DNA of 13,940 nt, from contig JAOTWK010000047.1 of NCBI GenBank assembly GCA_029862935.1, positions 1-13,940 on the forward strand. The letters are read 5' to 3'. Position numbers and translations under genes: made by a program. Each line of letters begins with the position of its first letter. Position 1 is the first letter of the stretch. The notes below the pieces were generated by a model. It did no database searches and was not told the origin of the DNA. It saw only the letters and a program-made list of their open reading frames with translations. Positions 1-7,862 of the stretch are shown in pieces. The DNA comes from Gemmatimonadota bacterium. GTDB lineage: Bacteria; Gemmatimonadota; Gemmatimonadetes; Gemmatimonadales; GWC2-71-9.

Positions 1-136
1 CTCGGATTTCGACACCGCTTCCTCCCAGCACCACGTGTGTACGAAGGATGGCGGGCGGTGGCATTGCCGGTCAAGGGTCACAATCCGATCCTGAATCACA
101 CTGCGCGCGGCCCTAGAGCTTCGGGGACCTGTTAGG
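1..136. other. Left-edge region, no confident gene
   Basis: No gene can be assigned. On the plus strand, frame 1 is open from the window edge to a TAG at 133-135 (44 codons), so it could be the tail of an upstream gene. Its third-position GC is only about 60% and I recognise no family in it. On the minus strand an ATG at about position 75 opens a short frame that runs off the left edge, without a clear Shine-Dalgarno sequence. The glycosidase promoter should also lie here, but I see no good -35/-10 pair. Confidence 0.2.
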
Positions 137-148
137 TTGGATTTGACC

Positions 149-1177
149 ATGCGGCGGCGCGATTTCTTCCTCACCACAGTAACGGCGGCCGCAGCGTGCG
201 CGACCCGACGACGCGTCGCGCCGCTGCCCGGGCCCCAGCGGGGCATCGCCTTTGACGGCTACCTCGCCCCCGAACCGACGATCAGCGACGTCAAGGCACT
301 TCACGCTCTCGGTGTGAGTCATGTTGCGCTGTTCCCCTTCGGCTACATGCGGGGCCACCGAGATCCCGAGGTCCTCCGCTTTGGTGGTCCAGACACTCAT
401 TGGTCGCTCACCGATGACGGGTTGCTCCGTGTCGGTCATCTCGCGCAGCAGGCCGGCATCGGCGTCGTCGTGCTGCCAACCCTCGCGGACTTCGTGGATG
501 GTCGGTGGCGCGGTGAGATCGAGATGGATGACGAGCGCGGCTGGGAAACCTGGCTCGCCTCCTACGAGCAGTTCATTGTCCACTACGCGGCGCTCGCTGC
601 CAAGATGGACGCTGTGGGATTCAGCGTCGGCACAGAGCTCCGAAGCACGGTGCATCGGACGGACTGGTGGCGCCGTGTGATAGCCACGGTGCGCCGCCGA
701 TTCTCTGGCTGGCTCACCTATGCCGCCAACTGGGATGACTTCGACCAGGTGCCCTGGTGGCCCGCACTCGACTTGGTCGGCGTGCAGGCCTACTTCGAGC
801 TTGGCACGCCGCCAGCCGGCGGCGACCCCGTAAACCACCTCGTGGAAGCCTGGGCCCCGATTCGCGACCGGCTCGCATCACTCAGTTCACGGGTTGGTCG
901 CCGCGTGCTGTTCACCGAGATCGGGTACAAGTCTCACGTGAACGCGACAGCGAGGCCGTGGCAGTGGGAATTGTCCGGTTTGCCTGACCCCAGCCTTCAG
1001 CGCGCGGCGTATGAAGCGGCATTCCGGGTGTTTTGGCACGAGCCATGGTTCGCAGGGTTCTATTGGTGGAAGTGGAAGCCGAACGCGACCAGCGATGAGG
1101 AGCATGCGCGCGACTTCAGTCCGCAAGGCAAGCCGGCCGAGACGGTGCTGCGGCGGTACTACGGATCAGGGGAATAG
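149..1177 (+). CDS. GH113-like TIM-barrel glycosidase, Tat-type lipoprotein
   Basis: Predicted exported glycoside hydrolase of 342 residues, of the GH113-like group often annotated as glycosidase-like or GTA TIM-barrel-like; characterised GH113 enzymes are beta-mannanases, but the substrate here is not known. Seen: an N-terminus with three arginines (RRRDFF), a short hydrophobic stretch and AAAAC with Cys17, fitting a Tat lipoprotein signal. The barrel follows, with two glutamates in the expected contexts: E163 in VGTE (likely acid/base) and E257 in FTEIGYKS (likely nucleophile). The blocks DGRWRGEI, YAANWD, GVQAYF, PWQW and FYWWKW and a terminal QGKPAETVLRRYY are typical of the group. The ATG at 149 is preferred over an in-frame TTG at 137 because GGA sits 7 nt before the ATG and the Tat arginines then fall at the N-terminus. 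It stands alone and converges on the aminotransferase. The lipoprotein call is weaker than the enzyme call because the lipobox has Ala at -3. Confidence 0.85.
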   Translation: MRRRDFFLTTVTAAAACATRRRVAPLPGPQRGIAFDGYLAPEPTISDVKALHALGVSHVALFPFGYMRGHRDPEVLRFGGPDTHWSLTDDGLLRVGHLAQQAGIGVVVLPTLADFVDGRWRGEIEMDDERGWETWLASYEQFIVHYAALAAKMDAVGFSVGTELRSTVHRTDWWRRVIATVRRRFSGWLTYAANWDDFDQVPWWPALDLVGVQAYFELGTPPAGGDPVNHLVEAWAPIRDRLASLSSRVGRRVLFTEIGYKSHVNATARPWQWELSGLPDPSLQRAAYEAAFRVFWHEPWFAGFYWWKWKPNATSDEEHARDFSPQGKPAETVLRRYYGSGE

Positions 1178-1256
1178 CCTACTGCCTACAGCCGTCAGCT
1201 ACTCCGGGACGGCGGCGACCAACAGCTGTAGGCTGATGGCTGTAGGCTGACGGCTA
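1178..1256. repeat. Intergenic inverted and tandem repeat between convergent genes
   Basis: The gap between the two convergent stop codons is almost filled by repeated words. A 14-bp unit, GCTGTAGGCTGAYG, occurs twice in tandem (1225-1238 and 1239-1252), followed by a partial third copy. The stretch 1184-1199 is the reverse complement of 1232-1247 at 15 of 16 positions. The one exception is a G-U pair in plus-strand RNA, so a 16-bp stem with a loop of about 32 nt can form. There is no T-tract, so this is not a classic intrinsic terminator. It could still protect 3' ends or stop convergent transcription. A dispersed genomic repeat family is the other reading. Confidence 0.7.
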
Positions 1257-1263
1257 CCCCCGC

Positions 1264-2553
1264 TCACACCCCCCATCGAACTACCTCCTCCATTGCCTCA
1301 GCAAACCGATCCACCTCCTCCAGCGTCGTGTACACGTTCGGCGTCACGCGAATGCCGGTGCACGCCGGGTGATTGATCGGCGTGACGATGATGCGGTACT
1401 CGGTCCAGAGGTGGTTCGTGAGCTCTCCCGGCTCGATGCCGTCGATCCCGACGTTGGCAAGCCCACAAGACATCGCGGGATCGAAGCTCGTGTGCAGCCT
1501 AACACCTGACTGACCGTCAAGCCGCTTCATCCAACGATTGCGCAGGTACCTGAGCCGCGCAGCTTTCCGGTCGCCACCGATCCCGTGATGGAACGTGAGC
1601 GCCTCCGCGATTGCGTTGTGGTTGGCGGCCGGGTGCGTGCCAATCTCCTCGAACTTCCGGATGTCGGCATTCATCGACTCGGGGGCGGCCATCAGTGGCC
1701 ACACCTTGTCGATGTTCTCCCGCCGACAGTAGAGAAATCCCGTTCCGTGCGGTGCAAGCAGCCACTTGTGGAGCGAGGTGCCGTAGTAATCGCATTCCAG
1801 CTCCCCGCACGTAAAGGGGAAGTGGGCAAACGCATGCGCACCGTCAACGATCGTGGTAACGCGACGTTCCCGCGCCAGGCGACAGATGTCGCGCACCGGG
1901 AAGATCTGACCTGACAGATTCGTAATGTGACAGAAGTGGATGACTCGGGTGCGCGGCGTGATGGCCTCCGCAAACAGGTCTACGAGATACTGCATGCTCG
2001 GCGGAGGCGTGGGGAACGACACCATTCGTACCGTGATGCGGTCGCGTCGGCGACGCTGATCCCACGTCGTATTCATGCGGGGATAATCCTGATCGGTCGT
2101 CAGGATCTCGTCACCAGCCTGCAACGGCAGCCCCAGCTGCACCGTCTCCAGGGCCTCGCTTGCGTTCCGCGTGATCGCCATCTCCTCGGCGTCACACCCG
2201 AACGCCCGTGCGAGACGCTGGCGTACGGCCTCTACTTGCGGCTCCAGGACGCGCCACATGGTGTACACGGGGGCCTGGTTCGAGAACTCCAGGTACCGAC
2301 GCATCGCGTCTTGCACAACCTTCGGGCTGGGACTGACGCCTCCGTTGTTCAGGTTGACGAGGCTCCGATCGACCGTAAACGCCCGTTGGATCTGCACCCA
2401 AAAATCTTCGTCGGATGCCACCGCCGCCGGCGAGCGGTCACTCACCTGGCCCGACGCTGAGAAGATGCGCTCGAGCCCGTCGTTCCTGAGGGCGGGCAAC
2501 GACACGGTGGCCGTCCCAAACACGGATCGCAAGAAGTCGCGACGAGAGGACAC
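1264..2553 (-). CDS. Tat-exported class V PLP aminotransferase (isopenicillin N epimerase-like)
   Basis: A 429-residue fold-type I PLP enzyme of the class V aminotransferase, cysteine desulfurase and isopenicillin N epimerase group. Seen: residues 3-8 SRRDFL form a near-perfect Tat motif, followed by a hydrophobic stretch ending around PAL, so the enzyme is probably folded and loaded with PLP in the cytoplasm and then exported. Cofactor-site landmarks are NNGG near residue 69, TRNASEALE, D237 in VDGAHAF (contacts the pyridine nitrogen) and K263 in SLHKWLLAPHGTG (Schiff base). The C-terminal small domain ends near VVRWGV. Initiation is at GTG 2553, with a perfect AAGGAG 6 nt upstream (2560-2565), which settles the start. 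The reaction cannot be told from sequence: desulfurase, epimerase and lyase activities all occur in this fold. A -35-like TTGACA lies at 2633-2628, but no good -10 follows, so whether it has its own promoter or is the last gene of the operon upstream is open. Confidence 0.88.
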   Translation of the reverse strand: MSSRRDFLRSVFGTATVSLPALRNDGLERIFSASGQVSDRSPAAVASDEDFWVQIQRAFTVDRSLVNLNNGGVSPSPKVVQDAMRRYLEFSNQAPVYTMWRVLEPQVEAVRQRLARAFGCDAEEMAITRNASEALETVQLGLPLQAGDEILTTDQDYPRMNTTWDQRRRRDRITVRMVSFPTPPPSMQYLVDLFAEAITPRTRVIHFCHITNLSGQIFPVRDICRLARERRVTTIVDGAHAFAHFPFTCGELECDYYGTSLHKWLLAPHGTGFLYCRRENIDKVWPLMAAPESMNADIRKFEEIGTHPAANHNAIAEALTFHHGIGGDRKAARLRYLRNRWMKRLDGQSGVRLHTSFDPAMSCGLANVGIDGIEPGELTNHLWTEYRIIVTPINHPACTGIRVTPNVYTTLEEVDRFAEAMEEVVRWGV

Positions 2554-2570
2554 AATGAGCTCCTTGTGGG

Positions 2571-2600
2571 CGACGACTGAGGACGACTGAGGACGACTTA
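2571..2600. repeat. Three tandem copies of a 10-bp word
   Basis: Three head-to-tail decamers, consensus GGACGACTGA (2571-2580, 2581-2590, 2591-2600). The first and last copies carry one or two changes. The repeat lies just upstream of the Shine-Dalgarno sequence of the aminotransferase, within its probable 5' leader. Slippage here would change leader length in 10-nt steps. Confidence 0.8.
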
Positions 2601-2634
2601 CGTGAGAGTGGTGCTGAGCCAGAAGGGTGTCAAT

Positions 2635-2654
2635 AGACGGGATACGGGATACGG
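2635..2654. repeat. Heptanucleotide GATACGG micro-repeat
   Basis: GATACGG occurs twice in tandem (2641-2647 and 2648-2654) after a partial copy (GACGG, 2636-2640). It lies between the SURF1 stop codon and the -35-like TTGACA of the aminotransferase gap. Its word is different from the decamer repeat in the same gap. No function is evident. Confidence 0.6.
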
Positions 2655-2670
2655 TGTTTGTCGTTGGTGA

Positions 2671-3399
2671 TCAGGCCAGGTCGAGATCCCCCGATGCGGC
2701 GTCACCGCGGGTTGGCGTACGTCGGAATAGCAGTATCGATCCGACCAACGCGATCGTGGCGAACGTGAACCACTGAATCGCATATGAGAGGTGGGAGCCT
2801 CCGGTTCGTTCAGGGAGCGCCACCAACCGCATCGCTGAGGGCATCCGCTCGCTGGCTGCGGTACGCCGGAGCAGCATGGGCGAGAGCGTATAGGAATAGT
2901 GCGCCGCGAACGGCTCCGGGTCGGCGGTGAGCACGTACAGCGGCCACCCCACGGGAACGGTCTGCTGGCGGCGGTTCGCGCTGGGTCGCAGGAGCACGCC
3001 CTCGACAGCAGCGTCCACGGGCTCTCGGAAGTCGCTCAGCTCGATGTCACGTCCGTTCGGCGAGGGCGCCCATCCGCGCTCCACCAAGATGGCCGTGGAA
3101 TCGTCCACCAGTAGAGGGGTCACCACGTGCACACCGGGTACGCCCCGTCGTGACCGGGCCAGGAGGATGATCTCACGCTCAAAGTCGAAGGTGCCACGAG
3201 CGACAACACGACGGTACGCACCAGAATCGATGCGCAACGACTCTCGGTCGACCACTGACAAGAGCGGTAAGGCCAATTGCGCTTCAGCAGCCGCATTGCG
3301 AGCTCGGCGCTGTTCCAATCGATCGAGCTGCCAGAACCCGAGGCGCACGCAGACGACTGCCGCGAGCGACCCAACGAGTAGGATGGCGTATCGCTTCAC
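2671..3399 (-). CDS. SURF1-family cytochrome oxidase assembly protein
   Basis: A 242-residue inner-membrane protein of the SURF1 family, which assists insertion of haem into subunit I of haem-copper cytochrome c oxidases. Seen: transmembrane helix 1 at about residues 4-21, then the family signature GFWQLDRLEQR. A periplasmic domain follows (VARGTFDFEREI, VERGWAP, and GWPLYVLTADPE near the middle). The C-terminal signature SHLSYAIQWFTFA at residues 202-214 leads into helix 2 (about 205-225) and a short polar tail. Two helices and this length are normal for bacterial members. The GTG start overlaps the rpiA stop as GTGA, implying translational coupling. No cox gene is visible nearby, so its oxidase partner must be encoded elsewhere. 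The family call is firm; which oxidase it serves is unknown. Confidence 0.9.
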   Translation of the reverse strand: MKRYAILLVGSLAAVVCVRLGFWQLDRLEQRRARNAAAEAQLALPLLSVVDRESLRIDSGAYRRVVARGTFDFEREIILLARSRRGVPGVHVVTPLLVDDSTAILVERGWAPSPNGRDIELSDFREPVDAAVEGVLLRPSANRRQQTVPVGWPLYVLTADPEPFAAHYSYTLSPMLLRRTAASERMPSAMRLVALPERTGGSHLSYAIQWFTFATIALVGSILLFRRTPTRGDAASGDLDLA

Positions 3400-4067
3400 G
3401 TCTGACGTGGCCGCCCGACGATCACCTCGGGTGTCATCCCGAGGAACAGACCCGTCTCGACGACGCCGGGACGTCGTCGGATGGCGTCGTCGGCTCGTCG
3501 TGCCTCAGGCAATCCGTCCGGGAACAGACAGTCGAGGATGTAATGTCCGCCGTCGGTGACAAACGGTTCGCCGGCGGCATCGCATCGAAGGGTCGGCGTT
3601 CCACCCAAGGCCCGAACGGTGTCCAGGTGCGTCGTCCATCCGAACGGCATCACCTCGACGGGTACCGGGCACGTGCGACCCAGCACATCGACCAGCTTCG
3701 AGGCATCGACGACGATGACGTAGGTGCGGGTGGCCGCGGCGACAATCTTCTCCCAGAGGAGCGCGCCCCCACCCCCCTTGATCAGGTCACCGGCGGGATC
3801 CACTTCGTCTGCGCCGTCAATCGTGAGATCGACCTGCGGATGCTCGTTCAGCGTGGTGAGCGGAATGCCCTCGTGCGCAGCCAACTCGCGGGTTCGCGTC
3901 GACGTTGGAATCCCCACGATTTCACGCAACTCACCGCTCCGAAGGCGACTCGCGATTGCCTGCACTGCGAAGGCAGCCGTCGATCCGGTCCCCAAGCCGA
4001 CCACCATACCGGACTCGAGACGCCGCACGGCGAGCTCCGCCGCCTGCCGCTTGAGCTCGTCAGACAC
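3396..4067 (-). CDS. rpiA: Ribose-5-phosphate isomerase A
   Basis: Cytoplasmic enzyme of the non-oxidative pentose phosphate pathway, interconverting ribose 5-phosphate and ribulose 5-phosphate. It has 223 residues, close to the roughly 219 of E. coli RpiA. Seen: the phosphate-binding loop GLGTGSTAAFAV at about residues 24-35; TIDGADEVDP with D84 and D87; K97 in IKGGGGALL and E106 in WEKIVA. These are equivalent to E. coli D81, D84, K94 and E103 with a constant offset of three, so the active site looks intact. Initiation is at GTG 4067, four bases after the pgi stop, with no strong Shine-Dalgarno sequence, so it probably depends on pgi translation. Third gene of the tkt-pgi-rpiA-SURF1 operon. 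Confidence 0.96.
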   Translation of the reverse strand: MSDELKRQAAELAVRRLESGMVVGLGTGSTAAFAVQAIASRLRSGELREIVGIPTSTRTRELAAHEGIPLTTLNEHPQVDLTIDGADEVDPAGDLIKGGGGALLWEKIVAAATRTYVIVVDASKLVDVLGRTCPVPVEVMPFGWTTHLDTVRALGGTPTLRCDAAGEPFVTDGGHYILDCLFPDGLPEARRADDAIRRRPGVVETGLFLGMTPEVIVGRPRQT

Positions 4068-4071
4068 GTGA

Positions 4072-5646
4072 CTACATCAACTCCACGAATTCGCCGGGGT
4101 CGCTCACCCGCACGACGGGACGGCCTCTCGCTCGGAGCGCTTCCCTATCGCCAAGCGCCTGAGCGGCGATCAAATTTCCGAACGAGAAACCCGCCCCCGG
4201 AACGTGCACGTCACGATCCGGTGGAGGAACGATCTGGACGAAGTGTCCTCTGGATGGTCCGCCTTTGTGCAATTGACCAGTCGAATGGAGGTATCGTGGT
4301 CCATACCCCAACGTGACGACTCCGTCGACCCGGTCACGCAGCACTGCATGAAGACCGGCAAGCCGCTCATCGTTCACAGCATTCGGCGCCATGAACGCCT
4401 GCACGCACACGTAGTCACGCGGCTGGACAGCATCGAAGAAGCCGGTCGCGTCCGATCGGCGGAGTCTCCCGATCGCCTGGGTCACGGCCCCGCCTTCCAG
4501 GACACGGGAGGTGTTGGTCTTGCTCTCCGCAACGTTGGGCTGGTCGAACGGATTGACCCCGAGCACAGCACCGGCCACAGCCGTGGCGAATTCCCAACGG
4601 AAAAACTCACTGCCCAGGTCCATCGGGTCAGCCAGCGTCAACCGGGACACCGGTAGTCCAGTCCGCTCTGCCCACCCGAGACGGGACTCGATAGCCCCCG
4701 ACGGGTCCCCTGCAATCCAGATCCCGCTGTAAGCTCGGTCAACCGCGAACGGCGGGACGAACTCTGGCGGCTCGTTTGCCGCTGGAAGGATACCCTTCCC
4801 CGCTTTTCCCGTGCTTTCGGCGATGAGTTGTTCCGCCCAAAGACCGAAGGCCGCCATTCGTGGCGACAGCACGAGCGTCAACTTGTCGTGGCCGGCCATC
4901 GCTGCCTCAGCCAGAAGTGCGCCGAGTGTCGCGCCTGGGTTCTCGTCGAGCGGATCGTTCGCTTGACAGCGCTGCGCCATCACCGCCGCGCCCTCTAGCA
5001 ATCGCCCGACATCGACACCCATGAGCGCCGCAGGGACCAACCCGAACAGGGAGAGCGCCGAGAAGCGACCCCCGACGTCCGGCGGATTGAGGAACACCCG
5101 CCGAAAGCTCCTGGTTGCGCCGAGCTCCGCCAGCGGTGTTCCAGGATCGGTGATGGCGGCAAACTGCCCTCCCACCTCTCCCGTGCGCTCCCAGAAGTGG
5201 CGCAGGAAGCTCATCGTTTCGAGCGTTGTCCCCGACTTGCTCGCAACGAGGAAGAGCGTGGACGTCAGGTCACCGCCCTCGTCGACATCGAGCACTGCCT
5301 GGGGGGAGGTTGAGTCGAGCATGTGAAAGACTGGCCAGCCGTCCTGGCGGCCCAACGCCCGCCACAGGACTTCTGGTGCGAGACTCGAGCCTCCCATCCC
5401 CAGCAAGACGACGCGATCGAACTCGGTTCGAACGCGATCGGCAAAGTCACGCAGATCGTCCACGGCGTTCTGCATGGTCACTGGGAGATCGAGCCAGCCG
5501 AGGCGATCGGCGATCTCTGGGGTTGCCGGGTCATCGGCCCAGACCGTGACATCCCGGTTCCACAGGCGCGCTATGGTACTCCCCGCACGGAACGTCTCCA
5601 GCCGCGCGCTCACTGCGCTCCGCAGCCCATCGCCCGAGTTCGTCAT
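4072..5646 (-). CDS. pgi: Glucose-6-phosphate isomerase (TAL-PGI fusion-type domain)
   Basis: Interconverts glucose 6-phosphate and fructose 6-phosphate in the cytoplasm; 524 residues. Seen in order: the first SIS-type region with [25 protein letters not shown] (sugar-phosphate loop); [16 protein letters not shown]277 in [11 protein letters not shown]376 in [12 protein letters not shown], matching the family FDQ...K lysine; and a late segment [12 protein letters not shown] with H454 and H460. The overall pattern and the late segment resemble the isomerase half of bifunctional transaldolase/glucose-6-phosphate isomerase proteins. No transaldolase domain is present here, and the N-terminus begins close to the isomerase fold. 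The ATG start overlaps the tkt stop as ATGA. It feeds fructose 6-phosphate to transketolase, encoded just upstream. The isomerase call is firm. The fusion-type assignment rests on recalled motif resemblance. Confidence 0.93.
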   Translation of the reverse strand: MTNSGDGLRSAVSARLETFRAGSTIARLWNRDVTVWADDPATPEIADRLGWLDLPVTMQNAVDDLRDFADRVRTEFDRVVLLGMGGSSLAPEVLWRALGRQDGWPVFHMLDSTSPQAVLDVDEGGDLTSTLFLVASKSGTTLETMSFLRHFWERTGEVGGQFAAITDPGTPLAELGATRSFRRVFLNPPDVGGRFSALSLFGLVPAALMGVDVGRLLEGAAVMAQRCQANDPLDENPGATLGALLAEAAMAGHDKLTLVLSPRMAAFGLWAEQLIAESTGKAGKGILPAANEPPEFVPPFAVDRAYSGIWIAGDPSGAIESRLGWAERTGLPVSRLTLADPMDLGSEFFRWEFATAVAGAVLGVNPFDQPNVAESKTNTSRVLEGGAVTQAIGRLRRSDATGFFDAVQPRDYVCVQAFMAPNAVNDERLAGLHAVLRDRVDGVVTLGYGPRYLHSTGQLHKGGPSRGHFVQIVPPPDRDVHVPGAGFSFGNLIAAQALGDREALRARGRPVVRVSDPGEFVELM

Positions 5647-7667
5647 CCTGCCGCCAAGTGCCGCACGCGCTCGACGACGTTCGTTGCAGTGAAGCCGAAA
5701 TGCTCAAACAGCTGCTGTGCGGGTGCGGATCGCCCGAACTCATCCATTCCGATCACGGCACCTGAATCGCCCACCCATCGCCACCACGACATCGGATGCC
5801 CAGCCTCGACGGCCACCCGAATCCGCACGTCGGCCGGCAGAACCTCGCGCTGGTAGCGACGCGGCTGGGCAGCAAACAACTCCATGCTCGGCATGCTCAC
5901 CACCCTGGTGGAGATCCCCTCCGCCTCGAGTTGGTGCCGAGCATCCAATGCCACGTGAAGCTCCGAACCGCTGGCGAGTAGGATGGCTGCTGGCGGTCCA
6001 CTCGCCTCTGCGATGACGTAACCGCCGCGGGACAGCTCCGTCGCGGGGGCCAAGACTGCGCGATCGAGGGCAGGGACCGCTTGACGAGTGAGCACGAGCG
6101 CCACCGGTCCGCTCCCGCGCTCGAGGGCCACGCGCCATGCTTCAGCCGTCTCCGCAGCATCGCCCGGCCGGATCAGCACGAGACCGGGAATAGCCCGAAG
6201 CGACGTCAGCATCTCCACCGGCTGATGCGTCGGGCCATCCTCGCCCAATCCGATCGAATCGTGGGTGAACACATAGATGACGCGGAGGCCCATCATGGAA
6301 GCCAAGCGAATCGACGGCCGCATGTAGTCGGAAAACACGAGGAACGTGCCGCCGTACGGACGAATGCCACCGTGCAGCGCCATCCCGTTCATGACCGCGG
6401 CCATGGCGTGCTCACGGATGCCGAAGTACATGTTGCGCCCACCAAGATTCGCGGGACCGAGCACGTCGGCCCCCTTGATCAACGTGTTGTTCGATCCGCC
6501 GAGATCGGCTGACCCGCCGAGCAGCTCGGGCACGCGTGACGCTACGGCGTTGAGGACCGAACCCGATGCCTTTCTCGTTGCCATGGCTCCGCTGTCGGCG
6601 GTGAAGCGCGGCAGATTCTCGTCCCAACCCTCGGGGAGCTCTCCCTGCAGACGTCGTGCGAGCTCGGCCGCCTCATCGGGATGCGCCGCGGCGTACCGCG
6701 ATCGGGCTGCCGTCCAGTCCTCTTCGAGCGCCGCTCCCCGCGCCACGCATTTCCGCCATTCGGCCAGTGCTTCATCCGGCACAGCGAACGGATCCTCGGC
6801 CCCCCACCCGAGGTTGGCCTTTGTAAGCCGCACTTCGTCTTCGCCCAGCGGCGCCCCGTGCGCGTCCGCCGAATCCTGCTTGTTCGGACTACCAAACCCG
6901 ATGTGCGTCCGCACCCTTATCAGCGTCGGTCGCCGCATCTCGTGCCCCGCCTCGGCAAGCGCGCGGTCGATCGCCTCGACGTCATTGCCGTCTTCCACCT
7001 CTGTCACATGCCACCCGTACGACTGAAACCGGGCGATGACGTCGTCACTGTAGGTGAGATCCGTCGGCCCGTCGATCGTGATCCGATTGTCGTCGTAACA
7101 CACGATCAGATTGGCCAGTCCGAGATGCCCTGCCAGCGATGCCGCCTCGTGCGACAGGCCTTCCATCATGTCGCCGTCGCTCGCGAAGACGTACACGCGC
7201 TGCGTAATCAACTCGTGATTCGGCCGGTTGTATCGCGCCGCGAGATGTGCCGCCGCAAGCGCCATCCCCACCGCGGTTCCGAGCCCTTGACCGAGCGGCC
7301 CAGTGGTGGTCTCGACCCCAGGCGTAAGCCCGAACTCGGGGTGCCCGGGCGTCTTGCTTCCGAACTGCCGAAACGCGATGACGTCGTCGAGCGACACGTC
7401 GTACCCAGTCAGATACAACAGGCTGTAGAGCAGCATCGAGGCGTGGCCGCACGACAGCACAAATCGATCGCGACCGGGCCAGGAGGGGTTGGTGGGGTTG
7501 TGGCGCAGGTGCCGCGTCCACAGCACAAACGCGAGCGGGGCTTGTGCCATGGGCGCACCAGGGTGGCCACTCTGCGCACGCTCCACGGCATCCATGGCGA
7601 GCGTGCGTATCGTGTCGATGCAAAGCCGATCGAGTGCTGAGCGACGCGCCGCGCTGGCGTCGGTCAT
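5643..7667 (-). CDS. tkt: Transketolase
   Basis: Thiamine-diphosphate enzyme moving two-carbon units between ketose and aldose phosphates in the pentose phosphate pathway. It has 674 residues, versus about 663 in E. coli TktA. Seen: SGHPGAPM near residue 33; the ThDP/metal segment SDGDMMEG with D164 and the downstream [16 protein letters not shown] with E419, the glutamate that activates the cofactor; and [16 protein letters not shown] for substrate binding. A C-terminal domain ends in HLAAG. ATG 7667 is preferred over an in-frame GTG at 7724: family similarity begins just after it, GGAG lies 9 nt upstream (7677-7680), and the extra 19 residues look non-homologous. A weak -10-like TATCTT at 7711-7706 would also lie inside the longer form. 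First gene of the minus-strand operon tkt-pgi-rpiA-SURF1. Confidence 0.96.
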   Translation of the reverse strand: MTDASAARRSALDRLCIDTIRTLAMDAVERAQSGHPGAPMAQAPLAFVLWTRHLRHNPTNPSWPGRDRFVLSCGHASMLLYSLLYLTGYDVSLDDVIAFRQFGSKTPGHPEFGLTPGVETTTGPLGQGLGTAVGMALAAAHLAARYNRPNHELITQRVYVFASDGDMMEGLSHEAASLAGHLGLANLIVCYDDNRITIDGPTDLTYSDDVIARFQSYGWHVTEVEDGNDVEAIDRALAEAGHEMRRPTLIRVRTHIGFGSPNKQDSADAHGAPLGEDEVRLTKANLGWGAEDPFAVPDEALAEWRKCVARGAALEEDWTAARSRYAAAHPDEAAELARRLQGELPEGWDENLPRFTADSGAMATRKASGSVLNAVASRVPELLGGSADLGGSNNTLIKGADVLGPANLGGRNMYFGIREHAMAAVMNGMALHGGIRPYGGTFLVFSDYMRPSIRLASMMGLRVIYVFTHDSIGLGEDGPTHQPVEMLTSLRAIPGLVLIRPGDAAETAEAWRVALERGSGPVALVLTRQAVPALDRAVLAPATELSRGGYVIAEASGPPAAILLASGSELHVALDARHQLEAEGISTRVVSMPSMELFAAQPRRYQREVLPADVRIRVAVEAGHPMSWWRWVGDSGAVIGMDEFGRSAPAQQLFEHFGFTATNVVERVRHLAAG

Positions 7668-7862
7668 TGGCAACCGCTCCGAGGGAATTTGATCAAGCGA
7701 ATGCAAAGATAGCACCAGGCGCACGCGTGCGCAGACGCGACACTCGCGCTCGCACCGTCACTGCCGACTTCGCGTCTCGGACGGCCAAATCGTCCCGGTT
7801 CACGATCAATTCATCCTCTCTTTATCCACTCCGGATTATTTTTGCGTTGCCTTCGAGAGGAA
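7668..7862. other. Left part of the gene-free tkt/acnA divergent region
   Basis: No coding frame is convincing here. The stretch should hold the tkt promoter (minus strand) and a promoter for the plus-strand RNA that ends at 8080. On the minus strand, TATCTT at 7711-7706 is a possible -10 without a good -35. On the plus strand a locally AT-rich patch at 7800-7845 stands out from its GC-rich surroundings. There, GATTAT at 7834-7839 with TTCATC 18 nt upstream is the best but poor -10/-35 pair. I regard the AT-rich patch as the likely promoter area, not either hexamer as proven. Confidence 0.3.

Noticed and set aside
113..838. Minus-strand frame of 241 codons opposite the glycosidase
   Set aside because: The plus-strand protein has catalytic glutamates in proper contexts and a signal sequence. 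The antisense frame is low-complexity and unrecognisable.
1178..1263. CRISPR-like array
   Set aside because: The units are 14 bp, contiguous without spacers and partly inverted, and no cas gene is present.
3543..4316. Plus-strand frame of 257 codons across the rpiA/pgi junction
   Set aside because: It crosses two well-supported genes on the opposite strand and has no motif of its own.
6681..7640. Long open frame (319 codons) on the plus strand opposite tkt
   Set aside because: It mirrors a certain transketolase in a GC-rich region, has no recognisable domain, and its composition is the arginine- and histidine-rich type typical of antisense shadows.
7668..7724. Longer transketolase start at GTG 7724
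   Set aside because: The extra 19 residues do not resemble the family, whereas the ATG at 7667 has GGAG at suitable spacing.
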